In this document: positions 8,226 to 17,145 of the stretch, one piece after another
How positions within the stretch are numbered: the first letter of the stretch is position 1
Layout of the letters: each line of letters begins with the position of its first letter
Program-made: the position numbers and the translations under genes
Source: JAAXHV01 sp965207165
Lineage (GTDB): Bacteria > Pseudomonadota > Gammaproteobacteria > Eutrophobiales > Eutrophobiaceae
NCBI GenBank assembly: GCA_965207165.1
Contig: OZ242265.1
Location: 4,463,524 to 4,527,523 of the forward strand
DNA: 64,000 bases
Reading direction: 5' to 3'
Notes under the pieces: generated by a model
Told to the model about the DNA's origin: nothing
Database searches by the model: none
Seen by the model: only the letters and a program-made list of their open reading frames with translations

Positions 8226-9464
8226 TCACCCGGCGGACAAGTGGGCGACCCTTATGGGCGCCGGCGGGTGTGAATCGTGAAAGGCCGAATACAGCGGGTC
8301 CGGAGTCAGGGTATTCGCATTTTCCTTGTAAAGCTTGACCAGGGCATTGATCAGGCTGCCGGAGCGGACCTGGGCCTTGGCAAAATCATCCGCTTCAAAC
8401 TCGTGTTTGCGTGACATCGACGAAAACAGGGGCTGCAGGAAGAAGGTGAAGGCGGGCGCCACCAGCACGAACAGGGTGAGCGCCATGTAGGCGGAAGGTT
8501 CGCTGACCCCCAGGCCGGCATAAAACCACGGCAGACCCAGCAATACACCCAGTATGGCGAAGCCGATGAGAAACGTTACCCCAAGGATCGCCAGGCGTTT
8601 CCTGATATGGCCGCATTTGAAATGCCCCAGTTCGTGCGCCAGCACCGCTTCTATCTCATCGTAGGACAGTTCGTCGATCAAGGTATCGAAGAATACGATG
8701 CGCTTGTTCGCGCCCAGGCCGGTGAAGTAGGCGTTTCCATGGGTGGAGCGGGTGGAGCCGTCCATTACGAAGATGCCGTTGCTGGTAAACCCGTTCCGGT
8801 CCAGTAACGCGGCGATACGGGTCGCAAGTTCGGCATTGTCCAGCGGCCTGAATTTATTGAACAGTGGCGCGATTACCGCGGGATAAGCCCATACCATGAC
8901 CAGGTTGAAACCAAACCAGGTCAGCCATACGTACAGCCACCACCAGGCGCCCGAATTGTCCATGAACCATAACACCAGCATGATCAGCGGGGTCCCGATG
9001 ACCACCATCAGCAGCGCGTTTTTCAACAGGTCGGTAATATACAGCTTCAGATTCATCTTGTTGAAACCGAAGCGTTGTTCCAGCCTGAACGTGCGGTAGA
9101 GAGACAGCGGCAGGTCCAGCAGGGATGAGATCACCCCGACCGCCAGGATGAAGATGGTTCCTGTCCACACGGCGGATAACTGGTATGGACGGATGACGCC
9201 GTCGAGAAACTCCAGGGCGCCCCCCAGGGTCCAGGCCAGCAGCAGGACGGAGGACACGACCAGGTCGGCCAGCCGTACGCGGGTCTTGGCACAGTTATAA
9301 TCGGCCGCCTTTTTGTGCGCTTCCAGTGAGATCCTGTCTGCGAAGTTATCGGGAACCGCACCCCGGTTGCTGCGGATATGGCGGATATGCCGCGTGCTCA
9401 GGTGCCATTGAAGCAAAACGCCGGAAATCAATGCTATGATAAGCGCGTAAGTTAATGTATTCAT
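8226..9464 (-). CDS. M48 family zinc metallopeptidase (Ste24/CAAX protease-like)
   Basis: This 412-residue integral membrane protein has several hydrophobic helices, the zinc-binding HELGH (about residues 275-279) and a downstream third ligand in EFEADDFA (about 353). The layout, with an N-terminal membrane domain before the protease, matches the Ste24-type M48A branch rather than the shorter HtpX. In bacteria such enzymes probably take part in membrane protein quality control; eukaryotic homologues process prenylated proteins. It is transcribed away from orn and ends four bases from recR on the opposite strand. Confidence 0.88.
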   Translation of the reverse strand: MNTLTYALIIALISGVLLQWHLSTRHIRHIRSNRGAVPDNFADRISLEAHKKAADYNCAKTRVRLADLVVSSVLLLAWTLGGALEFLDGVIRPYQLSAVWTGTIFILAVGVISSLLDLPLSLYRTFRLEQRFGFNKMNLKLYITDLLKNALLMVVIGTPLIMLVLWFMDNSGAWWWLYVWLTWFGFNLVMVWAYPAVIAPLFNKFRPLDNAELATRIAALLDRNGFTSNGIFVMDGSTRSTHGNAYFTGLGANKRIVFFDTLIDELSYDEIEAVLAHELGHFKCGHIRKRLAILGVTFLIGFAILGVLLGLPWFYAGLGVSEPSAYMALTLFVLVAPAFTFFLQPLFSSMSRKHEFEADDFAKAQVRSGSLINALVKLYKENANTLTPDPLYSAFHDSHPPAPIRVAHLSAG

Positions 9465-9561
9465 CGTCAGGTTTTTACTAGCCGGTTACTGGTTTTTAGT
9501 CGCATAGCGGAATTGTATCAACTAACAACTGAAAACTGGAAACTAAAACCGGTACCCAATT

Positions 9562-10104
9562 ATGCCGCGATCGGAAAACAACCTAATCTGGCTCGATCTT
9601 GAAATGACCGGCCTGAACCCGGAGCAGGACCGCATCATCGAGATTGCTACCGTGATTACCGATGAACAGTTGAACCTGCTGGCTGAAGGCCCGGGAATGG
9701 CGCTGAAGCAGCCGGAGACAGTGCTGGCGGCCATGGACGACTGGAACATGGATCAGCACACCCGGTCGGGCCTGTTGCAACGGGTGCGCAGCAGCGCGTA
9801 CTCCGAGAGCGATGCGGAGCAGCTCACGCTGGAATTCCTGTCCAGGTACGTACCGGCCGGGGTCTCACCCATGTGCGGCAACACGATATACCAGGATCGC
9901 CGCTTCCTCAGACGCTACATGCCCGAACTCGAGAGCTATTTTCATTACCGCAACCTGGACGTGAGCACGGTAAAGGAACTGATTAAACGCTGGACCAATA
10001 ACCAGGAACCTTTTGCCAAGGAGTCTACCCATCTTGCCCTGAACGATATCCGCGATTCCATCGAGGAATTGCGCCATTACCGGGAACTGTATTTTAACTG
10101 TTGA
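9562..10104 (+). CDS. orn: Oligoribonuclease
   Basis: Orn degrades 2-5 nt RNA to mononucleotides, finishing mRNA decay and clearing pGpG from cyclic-di-GMP breakdown. The 180-residue length is typical. DEDD exonuclease motifs are visible: WLDLEMTGL near residue 10, NTIYQDRRFL near 107, and HLALNDIRDSIEEL near the C-terminus. The DVSTVKEL and RHYRELYF segments are also family-typical. It is divergent from the M48 peptidase gene. Between them is a loose inverted repeat (about 9482-9557, arms around CTGGTTTTTAGT and ACTAAAACCGG). Confidence 0.95.
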   Translation: MPRSENNLIWLDLEMTGLNPEQDRIIEIATVITDEQLNLLAEGPGMALKQPETVLAAMDDWNMDQHTRSGLLQRVRSSAYSESDAEQLTLEFLSRYVPAGVSPMCGNTIYQDRRFLRRYMPELESYFHYRNLDVSTVKELIKRWTNNQEPFAKESTHLALNDIRDSIEELRHYRELYFNC

Positions 10105-10135
10105 CTCCAACTACGTAGCGAGAAAAGAGCAGTCA

Positions 10136-11719
10136 ATGTCGGATTATGATGTCATCATCGCGGGCGGAGGTCATAACGCGCTCATCTGTGCCGCGCTCCT
10201 GGTCCGGAACGGCCTGAAAGTCCTGGTGGCCGAGCGTAACGACTGGGTGGGCGGCGGGGTCGTCACCCGGGAGGTTACCCTGCCCGGGTTCAAACACGAC
10301 ATGTTCGGCTCATCACACGTCTGGATACACCTGAATCCCGATTTCAAGGCCCTGCTACCTGAGTTCGAACGCCATGGTCTGAAATACATCTGGTCCGAGG
10401 ACCATATCACGGGCCACCCGAACAAGTACGAGGGGCAGGGGATTATCGTATATAAAGACGTGGACAAGACCTGTGACACTATAGCCGAATATTCCCGCAC
10501 TGACGCCCGGCGCTACCGGGAGATCTACGAAGAGTTCGGCGAAATCCGTGAGGGCGTAACAAAGGGCATGTTTTCTCCTCCGGTACCGCCAAGTTACCTG
10601 TACCAGGCCATGGAGAACAGTCCGGAAGGCCTGAAGCGGTTACGCGACTACCAGTTGAGTTCGCGCCAGTTCACGCTGGAGAACTTCACTAACGACCATG
10701 TGCGCGCCTTTATCCTGGGCTGGGCGATGGCCCCGCAGACCCTGCCGGACCAACTGGGCACCGCCGCCGGTTTCTACGTCATGATCCCGAGCATCCATTA
10801 CTACGGGCAGGCTATCCCTGAAGGCGGCAGCGGTATGCTGGCGCGGTCCATGCAACGCTACATCGAAGCCAACGGCAGCACGGTGCTGACCGGCGCAACC
10901 GTCAGAAAATTCATCGTCGAGAATAACGAGTGTATCGGCTTTGGCCTTGAGGATGGTACCGAAATCACCGCAAGACAGGGGGTTGTCTCCGAACTGGACC
11001 CGTACCAGACCTACCTGCACGGTTTCGATGAAGGCGTGCTCACGGAGGATTTTCTCGACCTGGTGCGTAACTTCCGCTTCGGTGACGTGACCATCGCCCG
11101 CGTCCACTATGCATTGAACGAAGCGCCGGAATTCAGGAACGGGAAAGACATGGACAGGACGGCGTTCCAGCGTATCTTCGGCACGCTGGCCGATATCGAC
11201 AAGCAGTATAACGAGATGGCCATGGGACTGGCCCCGACCGACCCGTTTTTATGGACCGCAGCCTGGACCACCATGGACCCCACCCGGGCGCCGGCCGGGA
11301 AACATACGCTGATCATGGATACCTTCGTGCCCGTGGACCTGGCCTCCGGCGAGGACTGGGAACGGATCGGTCCCGCTTACGTGCGCAATACCCTGCTCGA
11401 ACAGTTGCGTAATTACACGACCAACATGGATGATGACAATATACTGGGAGAATACGTGGAAACCGGGCCGAGCCTGGCCCGGGCGAACCTGTGCTTTTAC
11501 CGGGGCGTCACCACCGGCGGCGAACGCACCCTGGCCCAGATGGGGGCATTCCGGCCGTTCCCCAATTATGCCGATTATCGCGGCCCGATAAAGAAATTCT
11601 ATATGACCGGCCCTTCCTGTCATCCGGGCGGGGGTATCTGCGGCATGGGTACCATTGCCGCTAATGAAATCCTCATGGATTTGGGGTTGAAAGAAGACGA
11701 TGATGATTTTGAATTATAG
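10136..11719 (+). CDS. FAD-dependent phytoene dehydrogenase-like oxidoreductase
   Basis: This 527-residue protein starts with a Rossmann FAD-binding motif (IIAGGGHNALICAALLVRNGLKV, broken here only by family variation in the third glycine) and ends with the C-terminal FAD motif (GPSCHPGGGICGMG). GGGHNAL is typical of the CrtO/PYROXD2-like branch of the phytoene desaturase family. No carotenoid synthesis genes are near, so the substrate is unknown. It is followed by a carbon-nitrogen hydrolase and a small gene on the same strand, suggesting one accessory transcription unit. Confidence 0.8.
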   Translation: MSDYDVIIAGGGHNALICAALLVRNGLKVLVAERNDWVGGGVVTREVTLPGFKHDMFGSSHVWIHLNPDFKALLPEFERHGLKYIWSEDHITGHPNKYEGQGIIVYKDVDKTCDTIAEYSRTDARRYREIYEEFGEIREGVTKGMFSPPVPPSYLYQAMENSPEGLKRLRDYQLSSRQFTLENFTNDHVRAFILGWAMAPQTLPDQLGTAAGFYVMIPSIHYYGQAIPEGGSGMLARSMQRYIEANGSTVLTGATVRKFIVENNECIGFGLEDGTEITARQGVVSELDPYQTYLHGFDEGVLTEDFLDLVRNFRFGDVTIARVHYALNEAPEFRNGKDMDRTAFQRIFGTLADIDKQYNEMAMGLAPTDPFLWTAAWTTMDPTRAPAGKHTLIMDTFVPVDLASGEDWERIGPAYVRNTLLEQLRNYTTNMDDDNILGEYVETGPSLARANLCFYRGVTTGGERTLAQMGAFRPFPNYADYRGPIKKFYMTGPSCHPGGGICGMGTIAANEILMDLGLKEDDDDFEL

Positions 11720-11795
11720 TTATGATGGCTTTAGAGGGTACAGCACAGGTCTGCAACGTCTGTAACGAATAAGTATTTTCCAGAAAGGTATGGTT

Positions 11796-12956
11796 ATGAC
11801 TGAAAAAGCTGAAAGAATAGCGCCTTACACGGCGCTGGTGGTGCAACCGGAGGTAACGGTTGTAAAGAAACGGGAAGATATCAGGAAAAACCTGGACCGG
11901 GTGTGCAACATGATCCACTTCGGTGTGGGCTATTTCTGGGAACAGCCGGTGCGCCTGGTGGTGTTGCCCGAATACTTCATGCAGGGTGTGGGTACGCCGG
12001 GCAAGGGTGAAAGCACTATCAAGGACCAGATGGACAAGGTGGTGACCATTCCGGGCCCGGAAACGGATCAACTGGGGGAGATCGCCAGGCAGTACGGGTT
12101 GTATATCGTCGCCGGCGGCGTCTGTGAAGAATTGCCGGAGTTCCCCGACCGCTGGTTCAACACCAATTTCATCGTCGGCCCGGAGGGCGACATCGTACTG
12201 AAATACCACAAGTGGCATATCCCCGCCTACATTGGTCTCGGCACCAGTCCCCATGACCTGTTTACCGAGTACTGCGAGAAGATCGGCGGCGATATCAAGG
12301 ACCTGTTCCCCGTGGTCGATACCCCTATCGGCAAGCTCGGCACCATGACCTGCCATGACGGCTGCACCCCGGAGGTGTCCCGCGCCCTGGGTTATAACGG
12401 GGTGGAGATCATCTGCCATCCCGGCGCCATACAGGAGGTGGAGGGCGTATCCGAACCCTGGGATTTCTGGATGTTTACCCGCCGCGCCCGCGCCCACGAC
12501 AACATGTGCTACCTGCTGGGGTCCAACTGGGGCAAGGTCAACTACGAGTATTACCCGAAGGCTTTCTGCCCGGGTAATTCGTTCGCCATCGATTATACCG
12601 GCATGGTCCTGCGCCACGTGCCGTATCCCGAAGAGCAGGTGCTGGCGGTGTCCATCGATATCGAGGCGCTGCGCCATCACCGGACCAAGACCATCCATAA
12701 CTGCTGGGTGGACATACGCACCGAGGGCTTCCGCCAGATCTACGAGAAACCCATCTACCCGCCCAACCGGTTCCCGCCCGGCAAACCGCCGCGCAGCCTG
12801 TCGGAAAAAGTATCCATCTGCAAGGAAGTGTTTGACGACCTGTACGGCCGCGGCCAGTTCACGCCGCCGGCGGGGTATGCGCCCGGGGATATTTCCGGGT
12901 TGCTGGAAGAGCGGATCGCCTACGCCCAGGAAACGGGGCGTTTGAAAAAGAGCTGA
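11796..12956 (+). CDS. Carbon-nitrogen hydrolase (nitrilase superfamily)
   Basis: The superfamily cleaves nitriles or amides with a Glu-Lys-Cys triad. All three are visible in this 386-residue protein: Glu in LPEYF, Lys in KYHKWHIP and Cys in MTCHDG. It is longer than typical small amidases because of an extended C-terminal tail (YPPNRFPPG…) of unclear role. ATG 11796 is chosen because AGAAAGG ends seven bases upstream; the ATG six bases earlier is too close to it. The substrate cannot be told. Its neighbours (FAD oxidoreductase, TonB receptor) suggest use of an imported organic nitrogen compound, which is inference. Confidence 0.82.
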   Translation: MTEKAERIAPYTALVVQPEVTVVKKREDIRKNLDRVCNMIHFGVGYFWEQPVRLVVLPEYFMQGVGTPGKGESTIKDQMDKVVTIPGPETDQLGEIARQYGLYIVAGGVCEELPEFPDRWFNTNFIVGPEGDIVLKYHKWHIPAYIGLGTSPHDLFTEYCEKIGGDIKDLFPVVDTPIGKLGTMTCHDGCTPEVSRALGYNGVEIICHPGAIQEVEGVSEPWDFWMFTRRARAHDNMCYLLGSNWGKVNYEYYPKAFCPGNSFAIDYTGMVLRHVPYPEEQVLAVSIDIEALRHHRTKTIHNCWVDIRTEGFRQIYEKPIYPPNRFPPGKPPRSLSEKVSICKEVFDDLYGRGQFTPPAGYAPGDISGLLEERIAYAQETGRLKKS

Positions 12957-12959
12957 CCG

Positions 12960-13202
12960 ATGAGAGTACGCAGCAAGCTGGCGGACGTCGAATTCCAGTT
13001 CGGCGAGTTCGAATACAGGAAAGACCATCTGGTCATCCACAGTGCGCCGGAGCAGGCCATGCAGACCCGGGTGTATGTCAGTCCGGATGACATTGTCAGC
13101 GCCATGAGGAAAGCGCTTTCCAATCCGCGGGTGTGGCTGTATTTTCTCGGATTCCCGTTTTTCCTGGTTCGATACAGGCGCAGGCGCACAGTTAAGAATT
13201 AG
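12960..13202 (+). CDS. Small uncharacterised protein (80 aa)
   Basis: No family recognised. The start codon is three bases after the hydrolase stop, so translation is probably coupled. The protein is soluble-looking for about 55 residues (RVYVSPDDIVSAMRKAL), then has one hydrophobic stretch (WLYFLGFPFFLV) and a basic end (RYRRRRTVKN), consistent with a single C-terminal membrane anchor, N-side in. The stop codon lies in a TTAAGAATTAGGAAT segment resembling the repeat after mdh, and a palindromic repeat follows 11 bases later, so the original C-terminus may differ. Confidence 0.6.
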   Translation: MRVRSKLADVEFQFGEFEYRKDHLVIHSAPEQAMQTRVYVSPDDIVSAMRKALSNPRVWLYFLGFPFFLVRYRRRRTVKN

Positions 13203-13213
13203 GAATAAATTCA

Positions 13214-13239
13214 GGGGTCAGAGCAATTGCTCTGACCCC
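13214..13239. repeat. Perfect 26-bp palindrome (GGGGTCAGAG family)
   Basis: Arms GGGGTCAGAG and CTCTGACCCC surround CAATTG, making the whole 26 bp self-complementary. It is the second copy of the element at 7193-7218. It lies between the small 80-aa gene and the TonB receptor gene and could act as a weak transcription stop. Confidence 0.85.
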
Positions 13240-13268
13240 GTCGATACAAGAGGACAGGCTGTTCATTC

Positions 13269-15473
13269 ATGATCGATAAACGCTGGAACCTGCCTGGCGG
13301 CGTTCGGCCGGCGTTAATCATTCCCGGATTTGTGGCGGCATTTTCCCTGTCCGTCTCTCCCGCGTCCGCGCAAACGCAAGCGTCAAGCATGGAAGAGATC
13401 GTCGTGAGCGCGCGCAAACGCGAAGAATCGCTGCACGAGGTTCCGAATGCGATCACCGTACTGCAGGAACAGGACCTGCGTCAGCGCGGGATCACCGAGC
13501 TAAACCAGGTCGAGAAATTCGCGCCCAACGTGGTTCAGACAAACTTCGGCCAGGGCAACACGGGGCACGCGGCCATATTCATGCGCGGCGCCGGGTTGCA
13601 GGATCACATCATCACTACGGATCCGTCCGTGGGCATCTACCTGGACGGGGTATACCTGGGGCGCAACATGGGGGCCAACATGGACCTCATGAATATTGAA
13701 CGGGTCGAGGTGGCGCGCGGCCCCCAGGGCAGCCTGTCGGGCCGCAATACCCTGGGCGGCGCCCTGCACATCGTCACCAGGGAGCCTGCAGGAGACAATA
13801 GCGTACGCCTCGATATCAAAGCCGGCAGTCTCGGGCGCATCGACGGACACCTGTTTGCCGATGTGGCGTTGGCCGAGACGCTCTCCGTGGCGGTCTCGGC
13901 CGGCGCCAAGTCCCGTAACGGGACCGGCAAAGCGGTATTGATTGAAGACCCCGACGCGGACATCGGTGAAATCCTGCGCGGCTTCGGTCGCGTCGCGCTG
14001 CTCTGGGAGGCGTCCGATACGCTGAGTTTCCTGGCGACGGCTGATCTTGCCCGTTCGGACCAGGGGGTGTCGCCGCATGCGGTCGAAGTGTTCAACGTCC
14101 CCAACGGCTTCGGACTCCGCCCCGAAGATCAGCCGGCGGACCCTGATGATACCTTTTCCGTAAACAACGATTTGACCGCTACGGAAGACCGGACCCTGGG
14201 GGTCTCGCTGACCGCCGACTGGAGTATTTCGGAGCGGCTGGACCTCAGGGCGATCCTCAGCTATCGCGATATGTGGTACGAGGGGGGGCTGGACAATGAG
14301 AAGGTCAGGGCGACCTTGATCGAGTTTCCCGAACGCGGCGAAGCTGACCAGACAACGGTAGAGATACAGTTGCGCGGCGTCGCCGGTTGGGGCGACTGGA
14401 TAGTTGGTTTCTACGCCTTTGACGAAGACGGCTACAACGACAGCCCGTTTGTGTTCCGCGCCGGCGGGCTGGCGGACGGGCGCCCGGAAGTGATACCGAC
14501 CCGCGATTTTGACGGGAGGCTCTACCTGGAGCAGGAGACCAGCAGCAGGGCCGGTTTCGGCCACGCCAATATCGATCTCGGCGAGCGCTGGGTCCTGGGC
14601 CTGGGCGCCCGTTACACCCACGATAAGAAAGACGCCCTGGCATCCCTGCACTATTATCCGGCGCCGGCGCGGCGCGGGGACGACTGGGACGAATTCAGCG
14701 GCGATGCAGCGCTTTCGTACCGCATTGCCGAGAATCTCAACACCTATTTCAGCTACGCGCGCGGTTACCAGGCCGGCGGCTACCCGCCCCGGCCCTTCGG
14801 CGGAGCGGCCACGTTCGTCGCCTTCGACCCCACCTTTGCCGACTCGTTTGAACTCGGCGCAAAAGGCGCCTGGGGCAGCCGCCTGTGGCTGCACGCCGCC
14901 CTGTTCCACGTCCGCTATCGTGACCTGGCGGTGCAGAGCAGCGAATTGATCGGCGACGGCTTCCTCACCCTGACCCAGAACGCCGCCGAATCGGAAGCCA
15001 CGGGCCTGGAACTGGAAGGCCGCTTGCAGCTTGCCGGCGCTTTTGACATCCACTTCGCCCTGGGCTATATCGATGTCGAGATATCCGACGTGGCAGAGGG
15101 AGTGCAAGGCATCGGCAAGGGCGACAGGCCGGCGCTGACGCCTGAATTGACCGTTTCATTGTCGCCCCGCTACGCCCGCGACCTGCCCGGCGGCGCTACA
15201 CTGGAATCGCGCCTGGACTACTACCACCGGGGCGGGATGTTTGGCCAGCCGGTCAATACGCCGCTCAACAAAATCGAGGCGGTTGACCGGCTCAACGCCT
15301 CCCTGACCTGGACCAGCCCGAAGCGCGCCTGGAGCATCTCCCTGTACGGCGAGAATCTCACCAACGAAGTCTATCCCCTGGCCAAACTGGACGTCGACCC
15401 CACGACCCTGATCATCAACAGCAATGATCGAAGGGAATACGGGATACGCATCAGCCGGCGTTTCGGGAGTTGA
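13269..15473 (+). CDS. TonB-dependent outer membrane receptor
   Basis: This 734-residue protein has a signal peptide (cleavage probably after SPASA, near residue 34), a TonB box-like EEIVVSARKREES (about 42-54), a plug domain (about 55-165 with LNQVEKFAPNV and RVEVARGPQGSLSGRNTLGG), and a 22-strand-type barrel ending in RFGS. Receptors of this type bring in siderophores, vitamin B12 or organic molecules using TonB energy. EIVVSARKREE with this barrel size is typical of marine gammaproteobacterial and sphingomonad receptors for diverse substrates. The substrate is unknown. The gene is placed between an amide/nitrile hydrolase and a dioxygenase, hinting at uptake linked to catabolism. Confidence 0.9.
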   Translation: MIDKRWNLPGGVRPALIIPGFVAAFSLSVSPASAQTQASSMEEIVVSARKREESLHEVPNAITVLQEQDLRQRGITELNQVEKFAPNVVQTNFGQGNTGHAAIFMRGAGLQDHIITTDPSVGIYLDGVYLGRNMGANMDLMNIERVEVARGPQGSLSGRNTLGGALHIVTREPAGDNSVRLDIKAGSLGRIDGHLFADVALAETLSVAVSAGAKSRNGTGKAVLIEDPDADIGEILRGFGRVALLWEASDTLSFLATADLARSDQGVSPHAVEVFNVPNGFGLRPEDQPADPDDTFSVNNDLTATEDRTLGVSLTADWSISERLDLRAILSYRDMWYEGGLDNEKVRATLIEFPERGEADQTTVEIQLRGVAGWGDWIVGFYAFDEDGYNDSPFVFRAGGLADGRPEVIPTRDFDGRLYLEQETSSRAGFGHANIDLGERWVLGLGARYTHDKKDALASLHYYPAPARRGDDWDEFSGDAALSYRIAENLNTYFSYARGYQAGGYPPRPFGGAATFVAFDPTFADSFELGAKGAWGSRLWLHAALFHVRYRDLAVQSSELIGDGFLTLTQNAAESEATGLELEGRLQLAGAFDIHFALGYIDVEISDVAEGVQGIGKGDRPALTPELTVSLSPRYARDLPGGATLESRLDYYHRGGMFGQPVNTPLNKIEAVDRLNASLTWTSPKRAWSISLYGENLTNEVYPLAKLDVDPTTLIINSNDRREYGIRISRRFGS

Positions 15474-15534
15474 TAACAGCGGAAAAACCGCTATAGTTAA
15501 ACCTGAAAAAAACACTAATATGGGGGGAGAAACC

Positions 15535-16380
15535 GTGCCGGACATAGCTTACAGAGACCTCACCGACGAAGAGATAACAGCCTACCAGGAAGAAGGAGCG
15601 GTAGTGGTGCCGCAATGCGTGGACCCGATATGGATAGAACGCATGATCAAGGCCATAGACCGGCAGCTTGCCAGCCCCAGCGTATGGGTGCATGACACCA
15701 ATCCGGGTGGGAACCAGGAACGTTTTCTGCATGACCGTTACCTGTGGCCGACCGATACGGACTTCAGGGAGTTTGCGTTCAACTCAGGGGTAGCTGAACT
15801 GGCCGCCCAGGCCATGGGGTCGGATAGCGCGCGTATCTATTTCGACCACGTGTTTGTTAAGGAACCGAATACGCCCGAAGAGTTTTTCTGGCACCAGGAC
15901 CTGCCGTACTGGCCGTTCAAGGGAGAGCAGATCTGCTCGGTCTGGCTATCCCTGACCGACGCCGATCTCAAGTCGAGCGGACTGGAATTCGTGCGCGGTT
16001 CCCATAACTGGGACAAATGGTTCAGGCCGGTGTTGCCCGACGGCGGGGAAGACACCAGCCAGGCCGAGTGGATCGGCTCCAGTTCCGAGGAGGAAATACC
16101 TGATTTCAACGCCCTGAGGGATGATTACGAGTTCCTGTCTTACGAGACCAGGGCGGGGGACGCCATAATCTTCAACACGTCCATCATCCACACGTCCCAC
16201 GGCAATTTCTCGCCAACCAGACGACGTTTGGCACTGTCAACCCGCTGGCTCGGCGATGATGCCTGCTGGGATCCGCGCCCGGGAACGGACCCGATTGTGA
16301 CCCAGGAGCATGTTTCCATCAGTCCCGGCGCTCCGGCCAGGGATGAGAAGGCATTTCCGCTGGTGTGGCAGGCGAACTGA
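15535..16380 (+). CDS. Phytanoyl-CoA dioxygenase (PhyH) family protein
   Basis: These Fe(II)/2-oxoglutarate oxygenases hydroxylate diverse substrates. The facial triad is visible: His and Asp in FFWHQDLPYW and a distal His in IIHTSHGN, with a 2-oxoglutarate-binding Arg following in SPTRRRLALSTRW. The GTG at 15535 follows GGGGGAG at a good distance and gives 281 residues; ATG 15520 is possible, and a frame open from 15424 overlaps the receptor gene. It lies 61 bases after the TonB receptor stop, and the two probably act on the same imported compound (inference). Confidence 0.82.
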   Translation: MPDIAYRDLTDEEITAYQEEGAVVVPQCVDPIWIERMIKAIDRQLASPSVWVHDTNPGGNQERFLHDRYLWPTDTDFREFAFNSGVAELAAQAMGSDSARIYFDHVFVKEPNTPEEFFWHQDLPYWPFKGEQICSVWLSLTDADLKSSGLEFVRGSHNWDKWFRPVLPDGGEDTSQAEWIGSSSEEEIPDFNALRDDYEFLSYETRAGDAIIFNTSIIHTSHGNFSPTRRRLALSTRWLGDDACWDPRPGTDPIVTQEHVSISPGAPARDEKAFPLVWQAN

Positions 16381-16405
16381 TTCGTCTGGAGATCATTTAC
16401 CGGTT

Positions 16406-16693
16406 TTACGCTTGGGCTGAAATCTGATTGAGTGTCGCACCTTCTTTTTTACTGGCTTCCTCCAGATCATAATCGTCCTGTAATCCCAACCAGAATTTTT
16501 CACTGCTGCCAAAATAGCAAGCAAGACGTAACGCGGTGTCCGCGGTAATCGCCCGCTTGCCAAGAACGATTTCATTTATCCGTCTCGGTGGAACTGAAAT
16601 ATCCCTGGCCAGTTTATTTTGGCTGATGGCCATCGGTTCCAAAAATTCATGGAGAAGAATATCGCCGGGATGGATATTTCTTAGTTTCGTCAT
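16406..16693 (-). CDS. higA: HigA family antitoxin
   Basis: This protein of about 95 residues begins MTKLRNIHPGDILLHEFLEP and carries an XRE-type helix-turn-helix (SQNKLARDISVPPRRINEIVLGKRAITADTALRLACYF), the normal HigA (VapI) layout. HigA binds and silences the HigB mRNA interferase and represses its own operon. ATG 16693 is preceded on its strand by GGTGAGA. The toxin gene upstream is truncated, so this is an orphan antitoxin, or the antitoxin end of a fusion with the remnant. Confidence 0.85.
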   Translation of the reverse strand: MTKLRNIHPGDILLHEFLEPMAISQNKLARDISVPPRRINEIVLGKRAITADTALRLACYFGSSEKFWLGLQDDYDLEEASKKEGATLNQISAQA

Positions 16694-16798
16694 CTGTCTC
16701 ACCTGATGATAATCAACAATTTTGGCCTGGTATGTATTGCCTTGCCGGCAAACGAAAAAAATTCGGTACTGATCGTTCATACGTATACTATAAGGCAA
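16694..16798 (-). pseudogene. higB: Truncated higB toxin remnant, in frame with higA
   Basis: Directly before HigA and in the same frame, the sequence encodes LPYSIRMNDQYRIFFVCRQGNTYQAKIVDYH, which matches the last third of HigB toxins. The N-terminal two thirds are missing, a TAG stop precedes the fragment, and the usual toxin stop is absent, so it reads straight into higA. The break coincides with the start of the AT-rich island, suggesting the island's arrival or a later deletion removed the toxin. Confidence 0.7.
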
Positions 16799-17145
16799 CT
16801 AGCAGATGTGAAAGTCTCGGCGATGAGTTGGTCCGAAATAGATTTTGAAAAAAAGAGAAATGGTGCCGGATGATGGATTCGAAATAATGACTTATCTTAT
16901 TGATAATAAATGAATTAAATTTGCATATTCTTTATTTTCCTACTATTTTCCTAACGAAATTATATTTATAATAACTAGCTTCTGTCCTCTAAACTGATCC
17001 AGGCGAACTGCAAAAAATCTCGGGCACATTTATGTGATAGGAATGCAGAGAAAACGATAACTGATATGCTCGCCCTTGACTAAATAATTACTCAATGCAA
17101 GCGATAATCGCCAACTTATAAAGCAAGTCAATAAGCTCATCAAAT
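16799..17145. other. Gene-free AT-rich island boundary
   Basis: About 350 bases without a credible gene. The base composition changes from GC-rich to strongly AT-rich here. It contains a tRNA 3'-end-like segment at 16861-16883, an imperfect stem (CTTATC…GATAATAA region near 16891) and the presumed promoter of the 515-aa gene. No integrase or complete tRNA is present. Confidence 0.6.
16861..16883 (-). other. Possible attachment site: tRNA 3'-end fragment
   Basis: Read on the minus strand, this segment ends in TTCGAATCC…CCGGCACCA. It has the T-loop, the 3' half of the T stem, a 7-base acceptor strand, a discriminator base and CCA of a tRNA. The 5' half of the T stem does not match, so it is only a 3' fragment. 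Integrative elements that enter tRNA genes leave exactly this kind of copy. No second copy was found in the window. Confidence 0.5.

Noticed and set aside
11673..13040. Long minus-strand frame (about 455 codons) opposite the carbon-nitrogen hydrolase
   Set aside because: The plus-strand hydrolase has all three catalytic residues; the antisense frame has no recognisable domain.
13500..15107. Long open frame (about 535 codons) on the minus strand opposite the TonB receptor
   Set aside because: GC-rich DNA gives long antisense frames; the plus strand encodes a complete receptor with signal peptide, plug and barrel, and the antisense product resembles no family.
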